Shown in pieces: positions 1 to 7,045 of a stretch of 7,394 nucleotides of DNA (position 1 is the stretch's first letter; every line of letters begins with the position of its first letter). A model generated the notes under the pieces. It worked only from the letters and a program-made list of their open reading frames with translations, had not been told where the DNA came from and did not search any database. Position numbers and translations under genes: made by a program. Source of the DNA: Bacteroidales bacterium (GTDB lineage Bacteria; Bacteroidota; Bacteroidia; Bacteroidales; UBA7960); contig SKSI01000083.1 in assembly GCA_007123065.1 (NCBI GenBank), positions 1 to 7,394 of the forward strand. Reading direction: 5' to 3'.

Positions 1-2461
1 AATCTTGCAACAATACTGTGATATCCTTATCCGCACCATCAACGGTAAAACTGACCTCTATCGGCTCATAACCGGTTTTATTGATGGAAGCATTATAAGT
101 TCCATCAGGCAGGTCAATATGAGCAAGCCCATCCGAATCGGTAAACAGATCTTCTACATACGTGTCAATAACTATGGTTACTTCATCAACGGGTGGCTGA
201 TCCGGGGCATCCTCTCCCACGAAAAAGCTTACCTGGTAGAATACCGGTACTTCTTCAAGGGCCACATCATCAATGTGCCAGTCCCTGATGCCTGTGCTGT
301 TGCCGTCAAAAACAAAAGCCAAACGCAAATCATCGGAGCCGATGCCGTGGTCTTCCGCAATCACGACCCAGTATTCTTCTGCGGGAATATTTGATGGGTC
401 AACCCACTCATAGATCAAATGTTCCTGATCTGCCACAATGCTTATCAGTCTGAGCGTATATGGGCCGGGTTCAGCAAAGTTATTCACATAATGCCTGAAT
501 GAAAACAGCATTTCACTGTAGCCTGAAGTGTTGATTAAAGGTGTTCTCAGATAGGAAATCCCATCCACAACAGGACTCCACATGAACCTAAGTTCAGGCG
601 CCTCTCCGCCTGCTCCATCGGTGTTGGAAACCCTCCAGTTGGTATCATCCCTGATCCAGCCAAATGGAACTGTTCCTGAAGGAATACCGGCAAAATCTTC
701 GATCCACGGGAATTCAGTAATGGTGGCATCCACGCCTTCACCCTGAAGATCGACCACAAAGCCGTCCACATCAAGTTGTGAAGTTTTCACCCCTTCAGTA
801 ACAGGGGCGAAGACCACATTGACGACCACACTTTCTCCTCCTGCCAGCTCGACTGTTTCCGAGAGATTGTCAAGGACGAAGTGGTCATGATCACTGCCGG
901 TAATGCTGATATCATCAGGGCCGAGGACCAAAAGGCCTTCACCCTGATTTGAAATTGTAAAATCCTGTTCATCAGAATCTGTCCCAATCTGGATCTGTCC
1001 AAAATCATGACTAACGGGGGAAACATCCAGAATCGGTATTGCAGGAATCTCCTCCAAAACAAAATCATCAAAATATAATGACCGGATAATAGCCGGAAAA
1101 GAGGCTTTAAATGCTATATAACTATCATCTCCGGCATAATCAGCAAAAGAATAAGTGAATTCCTGATATGTTGTGCTGACATCAAATGTTTGTAAAGATG
1201 TAAAGGTGGTAAAATTTGAAGGATCGCTTATTGTTCCGACTTCGATTGCATTTCCATCACCGGATAAAGCCCTTGAATAAAACCGGACACGAAGCGTGCT
1301 CAGATCCAGGTCAATTTCAGGTGTTATCAGCAACAAATACGCATTGCCATCGATCATGTTTTGAAACCTCACATGGTTAGGAGGGGTATTGGGTCCTCCT
1401 GAAGCAATCGTTTCGATACCACCTGTGGAGCTTGTCTGGACAATTTTAGACCATCCGATGGCAAGTTCCGGCGGTGCGGCACCCGAAAAATCCTCTACAT
1501 GAGGGACTACAACAATAACCGGGTCAAAACCTTCACCGGTCAGAGGCACATTAAAGTCATTCACCTCCAGTGTCGCTTCCTTATATCCAACATTCAAAGG
1601 TGAAAAGGCAACACTGACAACAGTCGTTTCAAACGCTTCCAAATAAACTGTTTCCGTTATGTTTACCAGTGAGAAACGATCTGCATCAGAACCTGTAATG
1701 CTGATATCATCCGGACTGACCGTTAAAGTACCAATCCCTGTATTTTGGATAATAAATTCCCTTGCGTTGCTGATATTTCCCGGAATAACAGCTCCAAAGT
1801 CCCAGCTTAAGGGCATCACCATTAAAACAGGACCTGAAGGGATCTCCTCGAAAGCAAAATTATCAATGAATATATTCCGATTCCCTGTGGATGGCGTACC
1901 TCCATGTTTAAATGCCAGATGCGTGTTGTCCTTATCAAGCGAATTTAATTCGATGATAAATTGCTGATAATTGTTGGTTATATCATCTGAACCGAAAAGG
2001 GTATCAAACGGAGCAAAGGTTCCTGCATCTGATGGGTCTGTGAGCGTTCCAATAATCAGATCGGGCACATTACTTGAAAGGTTACATTTTGCATGAAAGC
2101 GAATGCGCTTATTGTTAAAATCTGTTGCTTCCGGAGTGATGAGTAAAACCTCCTGATCCGCTGAATTATTTGATAACAGCCTTACATGATTTGGCGGTGA
2201 CTTCGGTGCAAAGGATGAGGAAGTACCCACCGTTGCCTGCGCATAATCAGGGTTGTACACGATTTTATGCCAGCCTGATGGCAGATCAGGGACAGATACA
2301 TCATTAAAATCCTGAAAATATGGAACAATCATGGCATCCCTCCCAATATCCATAACCGTGTCTGCACCAAAAAGAATCACAGGCTTCAGCAGTATTGCAA
2401 GAAAAAGGAATATTGACAGCTGTAAAGCCATTAAAGAAGTAAGCATGGTATGTTTTTTCAT
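1..2461 (-). CDS. Secreted multidomain adhesin-like protein (three jelly-roll and two choice-of-anchor D domains), C-terminus cut by window edge
   Basis: An uninterrupted frame runs from ATG at 2461 to the left edge (820 residues, no stop). The start is chosen because it opens a clear signal peptide: MKKH, a hydrophobic core at about 10-31, and a likely cut near FGA/DT at 33-34. Three jelly-roll domains lie at about 46-206, 318-473 and 585-738. Each opens with a DF...GW motif (DF51/GW63, DF324/GW336, DF589/GW601) and closes with a D[ND]..xEE[IV]P motif, as in cleaved-adhesin/choice-of-anchor J domains. Between them lie two choice-of-anchor D (ASH/HYDIN-like) Ig domains at about 212-311 and 478-576, each containing DFG, DDISITGSD and a closing GEG. 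Residues 741-820 resemble a carboxypeptidase-regulatory/PEGA-like domain (DSDGLAHIDLPDGTY, then a KTGYEP turn). No catalytic motif is visible. Such modules usually mediate binding or adhesion in surface proteins. A T9SS sorting domain would be expected beyond the edge, but that is inference. The gene is divergent from the carboxypeptidase gene. Confidence 0.9.
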   Translation of the reverse strand, partial: MKKHTMLTSLMALQLSIFLFLAILLKPVILFGADTVMDIGRDAMIVPYFQDFNDVSVPDLPSGWHKIVYNPDYAQATVGTSSSFAPKSPPNHVRLLSNNSADQEVLLITPEATDFNNKRIRFHAKCNLSSNVPDLIIGTLTDPSDAGTFAPFDTLFGSDDITNNYQQFIIELNSLDKDNTHLAFKHGGTPSTGNRNIFIDNFAFEEIPSGPVLMVMPLSWDFGAVIPGNISNAREFIIQNTGIGTLTVSPDDISITGSDADRFSLVNITETVYLEAFETTVVSVAFSPLNVGYKEATLEVNDFNVPLTGEGFDPVIVVVPHVEDFSGAAPPELAIGWSKIVQTSSTGGIETIASGGPNTPPNHVRFQNMIDGNAYLLLITPEIDLDLSTLRVRFYSRALSGDGNAIEVGTISDPSNFTTFTSLQTFDVSTTYQEFTYSFADYAGDDSYIAFKASFPAIIRSLYFDDFVLEEIPAIPILDVSPVSHDFGQIQIGTDSDEQDFTISNQGEGLLVLGPDDISITGSDHDHFVLDNLSETVELAGGESVVVNVVFAPVTEGVKTSQLDVDGFVVDLQGEGVDATITEFPWIEDFAGIPSGTVPFGWIRDDTNWRVSNTDGAGGEAPELRFMWSPVVDGISYLRTPLINTSGYSEMLFSFRHYVNNFAEPGPYTLRLISIVADQEHLIYEWVDPSNIPAEEYWVVIAEDHGIGSDDLRLAFVFDGNSTGIRDWHIDDVALEEVPVFYQVSFFVGEDAPDQPPVDEVTIVIDTYVEDLFTDSDGLAHIDLPDGTYNASINKTGYEPIEVSFTVDGADKDITVLLQD
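734..2326 (-). repeat. Two-unit internal duplication (jelly roll plus choice-of-anchor D) within the minus-strand gene
   Basis: Residues 46-311 and 318-576 have the same order: a jelly-roll domain followed by an ASH/HYDIN-like Ig domain. The best-conserved part is in the Ig domains, where the DDISITGSD nonapeptide is identical and is followed by F.L.N..ETV.L and a V.F.P....G core ending in GEG. At DNA level the two copies share a 17-base identical stretch at 1695-1711 and 900-916, while flanking codons have diverged. This points to an old duplication under protein-level selection. The third jelly roll (about 248-709) is not followed by a D domain. Confidence 0.75.
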
Positions 2462-2506
2462 AATTCTGTTTCTTTCTGATTTGTTTTTTAAATAATCGTT
2501 TATAAA

Positions 2507-2514
2507 CAAAGATA
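2507..2514 (-). promoter_or_regulatory. Putative Bacteroidota -7 promoter element (TATCTTTG) for the minus-strand gene
   Basis: On the minus strand the octamer TATCTTTG fits the Bacteroidota -7 consensus TAnnTTTG exactly. It lies 45 bases upstream of the ATG at 2461, giving a leader of roughly 35-40 bases that is A/T-rich and lacks a Shine-Dalgarno sequence, as is usual in this phylum. A matching -33 TTTG is not clear: the 19-21 base spacing falls in a TTAA/TGTT stretch near 2534-2539. Only the -7 half is well supported. Confidence 0.45.
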
Positions 2515-2567
2515 ACAATAATTAAAAAAATGTTTAACATGCATATAAAGTCATCATAATCAGACGG

Positions 2568-2634
2568 CCGTTCGGTAACGGACAGTGCGTGTGTAGAATC
2601 GAACACCCATTCATCTATTAAAAAAATCACGCAC
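2568..2634. other. GC-rich block of inverted repeats in the divergent intergenic region
   Basis: This block stands out from A/T-rich flanks. It holds a perfect 5-bp hairpin with a 4-base loop at 2568-2581 (CCGTT, loop CGGT, AACGG). A 7-bp inverted repeat pairs GTGCGTG at 2585-2591 with CACGCAC at 2628-2634. Inside that lies a 4-bp stem, GTGT (2591-2594) with ACAC (2603-2606), whose loop reads TCGATTCT on the minus strand and resembles a tRNA T-loop. No T-run follows on either strand, so it is not an intrinsic terminator. It could be a leader structure, a regulator-binding site or a decayed tRNA end; function is unknown. Confidence 0.35.
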
Positions 2635-2717
2635 GGCTACAACATTTTGAATATTGGCTGCTTGCTGAAATTGGCATGAATTTAGATACATGAAGCTTAG
2701 TACCATATATTATGAAT

Positions 2718-2725
2718 TAAATTTG
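2718..2725 (+). promoter_or_regulatory. Possible -7 element (TAAATTTG) just upstream of the carboxypeptidase start
   Basis: TAAATTTG matches TAnnTTTG but no TTTG is found 19-21 bases upstream. It lies only six bases before the ATG at 2732, so transcription from it would give an almost leaderless mRNA and would exclude the upstream ATG at 2690. A chance match in A/T-rich DNA is quite possible. No better TAnnTTTG match is present on the plus strand between 2462 and 2731. Confidence 0.2.
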
Positions 2726-2731
2726 TCAATC

Positions 2732-5700
2732 ATGAAACAAGCATTTTTACTACAATTACGAATTGCTTTTCTTATCGCATTCTGGGTTTCAGCAACTACT
2801 TCATTTGCTCAGCAAAATCAAAACGAGAGTCCCGTGCACCCTGTATTCAGCCTTATAGAGATACAACTTGAACATAAAGCTGAATTGGGGGATCTGTTTT
2901 TACATGGTTTTGATGTCAGGTTTGTGTCCGCAGATAATACCCGGGTCACAATAGTTGCAATGGAACACGAGTTAGATCGTCTGAACAACTATGGGTATTC
3001 ATATCAGTTTATTCATGAAGATCTCTCGGCTTATCTTCAGACAAGGCTCATTAAACCGGATGAAACGTCACTACAGATCGGACAGGGCAGTCTTGGAGGC
3101 TTTTTTAATTATGACGAATTCGTTGCTTTTATTGATTCACTGCATGGTGAATACCCCAACATCATGTCTGAACCCATTGTGATCGGGCAAACCTATCTGG
3201 AGCGTGACATCCTGGCTTACAAAATTTCTTCCGGACCGGATGATGGCGAAGACTTGCCTCGCGCAATCATCACCGGGATGCACCATTCGAATGAACCCAT
3301 GTCTTTTATTGCTCCGCTCTATTTTACACAGTGGCTTTTGGAAAACTACGGCGATGATCTGCTGGCCACTTATATGGTTGACAATCGCGAGATATGGTTT
3401 GTACCTGTAGTTAATATTGACGGATATATTTACAATGAAACCATAGCACCCAATGGCGGTGGATTATGGCGAAAAAACATGCGTGATAATAACGAGAATG
3501 GTGAATTTGAGCAATATTATGACGGTGTTGACCTGAACCGCAACTATGGTTACGGATGGGGGTTCAATAACTCAGGTTCGAGTGGTCACCCCGGCCATCC
3601 CACATACAGAGGTACACATGCCTTTTCTGAATCAGAAACGCAGGCAATCAGAGACTTCTGCATTGACAAAAACTTCCGCACAGCATTGAACTTTCATTCA
3701 TTTAGCAATTTGTTGGTCTATCCTACCGAGCCTGACGGGACGCTGTTTCCGGATATGGGTATTTTTATGGAATACATGCACGATATGACCAAAGATAATG
3801 GCTATATTTTTGGAAACACTTTGCAAACAGTTAATTACACAGCGAATGGCGACCAGGATACCTGGATGTACGGAGAACAGGAAGTAAAAAACAAGATAAT
3901 CTCATTTACCCCTGAAGTCGGAAATTTATTTGACTTCTTCTGGCCATCATCAAACAGAATCATACCGCTTGCTGAAGATAATCTTTACATGCAGCAATAT
4001 ATGGTGATGGCAGCCGGTGCATATTTAAAACCTGATGGTCACAGATTTGATGACACCGAAGGAGGAGATGGCAATATGGAAGCCGAAGCAGGCGAGAACG
4101 TAGAATTGATCTTTTCAGTAAGAAACAAAGGATATATGGTTGATGCGGAATCCATAAGCGTGACACTTTCGTGTAATGATGAATTTGTGAGTATTGACGC
4201 GAATACTGTTGTAACAGACATTGCCGCTCTAACCACAGAAGAAGTAAGCTTCGGCATAAGCCTTTCAGAAGACATGCCCTCAGGACATTCTGTTACCATG
4301 ACCATGCTGTTTACATGCCCGGAAGGCTCAACCATTTCAGAACCATACGAGGTTATCTTTGGAATGCCGCTGCTATTGCTTCTTGATGATGCCCGGGATG
4401 GAATGGAACAGTGGGAGGTTGATGGCACCTGGGGTGTGACCGATGAGAAGGTTCCTGACGGACAATTCGTCTTTAATGACAGTCCTTATAGTTATTATCA
4501 GCCAAACATGGAGGCATCAATGACTTTGTCGGAGCCTGTCGATTTAACAAACATGAACAATGCTTTTCTAACATTCAGAACACGTTATCATCTCGAAAAA
4601 GACATTGACCTGGCCCAATTGCAGATTTCTACAGACCATGGACAAAGCTGGGAGCCTCTGCCCGGCGCGTATTCAACCGATGGTGCCGGAGGCTCGGGTC
4701 TTCAAACGGCAGGAGAACCTGTTTATAACGGATTTCGCGATATTATGTGGGTTGAGGAAAAGGCTTCCCTGTTATCCTATTTGGATGAAGAGATCCTTAT
4801 CAGGTTTTACATGGCCTCCAACCATCAGAACCAGGCAGAGGGTTGGTTTATTGATGATATCAGGATAATTGGATATTCCGATGAAACAACCATCCCTGAC
4901 ATCTTGTATCTTACAAAACTTCCCAATACCGAAATGACCGGACCATACCCATTGGAAGCCAGGGTTTCCGTTATGCAGGGCAACCCTGATGTAAGCCTGT
5001 TTTACAGCACCGACAACGTTAATTACCAGGAACTGGAGATGCAATTATCAGATCGCTTTCTCTATCAGGCTGCAATTCCAGAGATGGAACTTGGCGACAC
5101 CGTCTATTATTATATCGGGGTTACCGACGACATGGAAAACAGCACCTCCTCCGAATTGATCAGCTTTATTATAACTGATGAACCCGCAGAATTGGTGGTT
5201 TGCACCGATGAGATCACGGCTACGCTGCCCATGGGTGAAACTGAAGAGCGTATCATCAGCATATCGAATAATGGGTTATTGCCTCTTGATTGGGTTTTTG
5301 AATGGGAATTAATGCATCCGATCTCCGATCCTGAAGGTGATCAGACAGGCGACAGTCCTGACATCATTGCAGTTTATGCTGATATAACAACCAATAACGA
5401 ATTCCTTTTTAAAATCGAGTTTGCAGATGACATCGACTCGGAAAACTTTGTTGCCTACATATTAATTGATTCCGATCAAGATCCGGAAACCGGATGGACA
5501 GGCGAAGAACTTTTTGAATACAGTGGCTGGGGAATTGGTATTGATTATGTAATTGTTCTGGATTATGGCAATCTGTTGGGACAGGGTTCCCGGTCTTATC
5601 TAATCAATCCGACAAGCAACACACCCTATGCTTTCAGGAATTTTGAGACTGAAGGCAATTCAATATCGGTAAAATATCCGTTATTATTTATTGTTGATGA

Positions 5701-6523
5701 TGAAGTGATTCATATTGCAGCATATGTCGAAAGCGACGATGGATTTGATGCTGCGCCCGATGAAGGATATGGGGTCATTACCCAACCGGGGATCGCTCAA
5801 TGGCTTAATCACGACTTAAGGTGGGGCAGGATTCATGCCGGCGAATCTGTTGATATACGTATTGAAATGAACTCAAACAATGTCAATCCGGATACTTATG
5901 AAGCGCAGCTTTTGATTAAATCCAGCGACCCGCTGAATCCCGTTCATCCCATTCCGGTAACATTGAATGTATTGTCTGATCAGGCCGGCTTTATCAGCTT
6001 TGTTATTGATGAGCAAATCGGGGAATCTGTAATCAACCATCAAACCCACACCATTGACATCTTGGTTGAGGCAAGCGCCGGCTTAAACGACCTGGTGGCT
6101 CAGTTCACCCTGTCGGAAGGCGCAACCGCTTACGTTGATGATGTGATTCAGGTAAGCGGAACAACAGTGAATGACTTTACTGAGCCATTGGTATATAACG
6201 TTATTGCCGAAGATGGGATCAGTCAAAATGAATGGACGGTAACTGTTTCCCAGGATGTGTCTGTACAGGAAATTTATGAAAGCCTGTTCACCATTTACCC
6301 AAATCCGACGGATGGCCTGTTTACCCTGGAAGTTATGGGTCGCGATGCAGCTGAAAAGCAGTATCTTGAAATTTATGACATGTATGGAGATCTGGTCATG
6401 CAGAAAGAGCTGCCTTCCCAATCCCTGCATATGCTTGATCTTACAGGAAAGACCGGTGGGATATATTTAATCAGGGTGGTTGCGGGTGCGCACGCCCATA
6501 TTATGAGAATGATAAAAAAATAA
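2732..6523 (+). CDS. Secreted M14 zinc carboxypeptidase with multiple beta-sandwich domains and a T9SS C-terminal sorting domain
   Basis: The product is 1263 residues from ATG 2732. An in-frame ATG at 2690 would add 14 residues ahead of an otherwise normal signal peptide (1-26, cut after SFA before QQ), so 2732 is preferred. A probable propeptide spans about 33-115 and the M14 domain about 120-433. Zinc ligands are H185 and E188 (HSNE) and H322 (NFHSF). Substrate-binding residues are R247/R251 (WRKNMR) and N269-R270 (DLNRNY). Y369 probably matches Tyr248 of carboxypeptidase A, and E395 (FTPEVGN) is the catalytic glutamate. The enzyme should therefore be active and release C-terminal residues from peptides. 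Next come a NEW3/CARDB-like domain (441-543), a MAM-like jelly roll (546-716), an Ig-like domain (718-814), a split HYDIN/BACON-like Ig domain (818-860 and 1022-1081) with a DOMON/CBM9-like insert (866-1019), a DUF5018-like sandwich (1084-1173) and a T9SS type A sorting domain (1183-1263; YPNPTDG, then DLTGKTGGIYLIRV). Export by T9SS to the surface or medium is expected. It is far longer than a simple carboxypeptidase T-type enzyme. Domain names in the tail are less certain than the M14 and sorting assignments. Confidence 0.95.
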   Translation: MKQAFLLQLRIAFLIAFWVSATTSFAQQNQNESPVHPVFSLIEIQLEHKAELGDLFLHGFDVRFVSADNTRVTIVAMEHELDRLNNYGYSYQFIHEDLSAYLQTRLIKPDETSLQIGQGSLGGFFNYDEFVAFIDSLHGEYPNIMSEPIVIGQTYLERDILAYKISSGPDDGEDLPRAIITGMHHSNEPMSFIAPLYFTQWLLENYGDDLLATYMVDNREIWFVPVVNIDGYIYNETIAPNGGGLWRKNMRDNNENGEFEQYYDGVDLNRNYGYGWGFNNSGSSGHPGHPTYRGTHAFSESETQAIRDFCIDKNFRTALNFHSFSNLLVYPTEPDGTLFPDMGIFMEYMHDMTKDNGYIFGNTLQTVNYTANGDQDTWMYGEQEVKNKIISFTPEVGNLFDFFWPSSNRIIPLAEDNLYMQQYMVMAAGAYLKPDGHRFDDTEGGDGNMEAEAGENVELIFSVRNKGYMVDAESISVTLSCNDEFVSIDANTVVTDIAALTTEEVSFGISLSEDMPSGHSVTMTMLFTCPEGSTISEPYEVIFGMPLLLLLDDARDGMEQWEVDGTWGVTDEKVPDGQFVFNDSPYSYYQPNMEASMTLSEPVDLTNMNNAFLTFRTRYHLEKDIDLAQLQISTDHGQSWEPLPGAYSTDGAGGSGLQTAGEPVYNGFRDIMWVEEKASLLSYLDEEILIRFYMASNHQNQAEGWFIDDIRIIGYSDETTIPDILYLTKLPNTEMTGPYPLEARVSVMQGNPDVSLFYSTDNVNYQELEMQLSDRFLYQAAIPEMELGDTVYYYIGVTDDMENSTSSELISFIITDEPAELVVCTDEITATLPMGETEERIISISNNGLLPLDWVFEWELMHPISDPEGDQTGDSPDIIAVYADITTNNEFLFKIEFADDIDSENFVAYILIDSDQDPETGWTGEELFEYSGWGIGIDYVIVLDYGNLLGQGSRSYLINPTSNTPYAFRNFETEGNSISVKYPLLFIVDDEVIHIAAYVESDDGFDAAPDEGYGVITQPGIAQWLNHDLRWGRIHAGESVDIRIEMNSNNVNPDTYEAQLLIKSSDPLNPVHPIPVTLNVLSDQAGFISFVIDEQIGESVINHQTHTIDILVEASAGLNDLVAQFTLSEGATAYVDDVIQVSGTTVNDFTEPLVYNVIAEDGISQNEWTVTVSQDVSVQEIYESLFTIYPNPTDGLFTLEVMGRDAAEKQYLEIYDMYGDLVMQKELPSQSLHMLDLTGKTGGIYLIRVVAGAHAHIMRMIKK

Positions 6524-6705
6524 CTGCCTTTAAGTTAAGAATTTTGTCAGCTACCATTCCGTCAAAGCATGAGTGACATTGAAGTTTATCAGCATGCTTT
6601 GGTTGACAGATGATTTGATTGTTTTCCGATCCGGCAACGGTTACAGCAAAAGGCAATGAATTGGCCGCTTTTACCGAGTCCGGTTACAGGATGTAACAGA
6701 TTTAT
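6524..6705 (+). other. Non-coding 3' region with a 9-bp inverted repeat and an imperfect direct repeat
   Basis: No credible gene lies between the stop at 6523 and the first terminator, so the carboxypeptidase mRNA probably carries a 3' untranslated region of about 180 bases. CAAAGCATG (6563-6571) and CATGCTTTG (6593-6601) form a perfect 9-bp inverted repeat with a 21-base loop; TGTCA (6545-6549) and TGACA (6604-6608) could pair outside it. CGGTTACAG occurs at 6638-6646 and 6681-6689 within a longer imperfect match. A 5-bp GTTAC/GTAAC stem with an AGGAT loop lies at about 6683-6697. These could fold the transcript end or mark a small RNA, but nothing identifies a known family. Confidence 0.3.
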
Positions 6706-6746
6706 AGTGAGCCACCGGCTAAAAAGGCCGGCGGCTCACTTTTTTT
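6706..6746 (+). terminator. Strong rho-independent terminator downstream of the carboxypeptidase gene
   Basis: AGTGAGCC-A-CCGGCT (6706-6720) pairs with GGCCGG-C-GGCTCACT (6726-6740) through a stem of about 14 bp with one A/C mismatch and a terminal T-G wobble. The loop is AAAAA (6721-6725) and a seven-base T-run follows (6740-6746). The A-run at 6721-6725 is in the loop, so the hairpin is less suited to minus-strand use. Confidence 0.9.
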
Positions 6747-6764
6747 GTTATCTCAACGGATTTT

Positions 6765-6787
6765 GCCCTGAGAGATCAGGGCTTTTA
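6765..6787 (+). terminator. Second intrinsic terminator (GCCCTGA stem, GAGA tetraloop)
   Basis: GCCCTGA (6765-6771) pairs perfectly with TCAGGGC (6776-6782) around a GNRA-type GAGA tetraloop, followed by TTTTATTG. The stem is GC-rich but short and the T-run is interrupted, so it is weaker than the terminator 18 bases upstream and probably acts as a back-up. Confidence 0.6.
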
Positions 6788-7045
6788 TTGTTCAATAGTC
6801 TTACTTGGATATACATATTTCTTGATAATTACCAAAATTTAGTACTTTTATTCCTAAACTACTTAAACAAAGTATTAATAATAATTTTTATATTTGAGGC
6901 ATTTCGAAACTTTGCAAGTAGCATGCAATCAGATAATTAAAATATAAATATTTGATTCGCATAATCAAGACAAACATTTGACACCAGTATGCTTTTTCTG
7001 TGAGTAGAGTAACAAATGATGGTCCAATGTTAAAATCCGTTTTCT
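6788..7045 (+). other. AT-rich intergenic leader upstream of the PocR-domain gene
   Basis: No plausible coding sequence is seen here. The stretch is strongly A/T-rich and presumably holds the promoter and 5' leader of the gene at 7046. Two candidate promoter elements occur: a TATATTTG octamer at 6889-6896 (exact TAnnTTTG, no clear -33), and the TTTG/AACATTTG pair listed separately. I see no recognisable riboswitch. Confidence 0.5.
6951..6980 (+). promoter_or_regulatory. Possible Bacteroidota-type promoter for the PocR-domain gene
   Basis: A TTTG at 6951-6954 is followed after 18 bases by AACATTTG (6973-6980), which matches TAnnTTTG except at the first base. The spacing is close to the usual 19-21 bases. 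It would give a leader of roughly 60 bases before the ATG at 7046. The alternative is TATATTTG at 6889-6896. A/T-rich context makes chance matches likely. Confidence 0.25.

Noticed and set aside
5..394. 129-residue plus-strand open frame at the left edge
   Set aside because: It is the antisense shadow of the PEGA-like and third jelly-roll region of the minus-strand gene, whose frame has clear domain motifs.
1659..1967. 102-residue plus-strand open frame
   Set aside because: Antisense shadow of the first choice-of-anchor D domain and the end of the first jelly roll.
734..2326. Frameshifted or broken gene on the left, suggested by many short open frames
   Set aside because: Codon-by-codon reading from 2461 reaches the window edge in frame with no stop (820 codons), so the gene is intact as far as it is visible.
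2304..2630. 108-residue minus-strand open frame over the divergent region
   Set aside because: It overlaps the true minus-strand gene in another frame and spans that gene's promoter and start; the signal-peptide-bearing frame from 2461 is continuous for 820 codons.
2585..2634. A tRNA gene on the minus strand
   Set aside because: Only a T-loop-like segment and an acceptor-like inverted repeat are present; there is no D arm, anticodon arm or proper 5-bp T stem, and the length is about 50 bases.
4039..4428. 129-residue minus-strand open frame
   Set aside because: Antisense shadow within the carboxypeptidase gene; serine-rich translation typical of reverse-frame artefacts.
6563..6601. Terminator directly after the carboxypeptidase gene
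   Set aside because: The 9-bp inverted repeat has a 21-base loop, is A/T-rich and is not followed by a T-run.
6656..6940. 94-residue plus-strand open frame after the carboxypeptidase gene
   Set aside because: It runs straight through both terminator hairpins, its translation is low-complexity and hydrophobic by A/T bias, and it has no recognisable domain.
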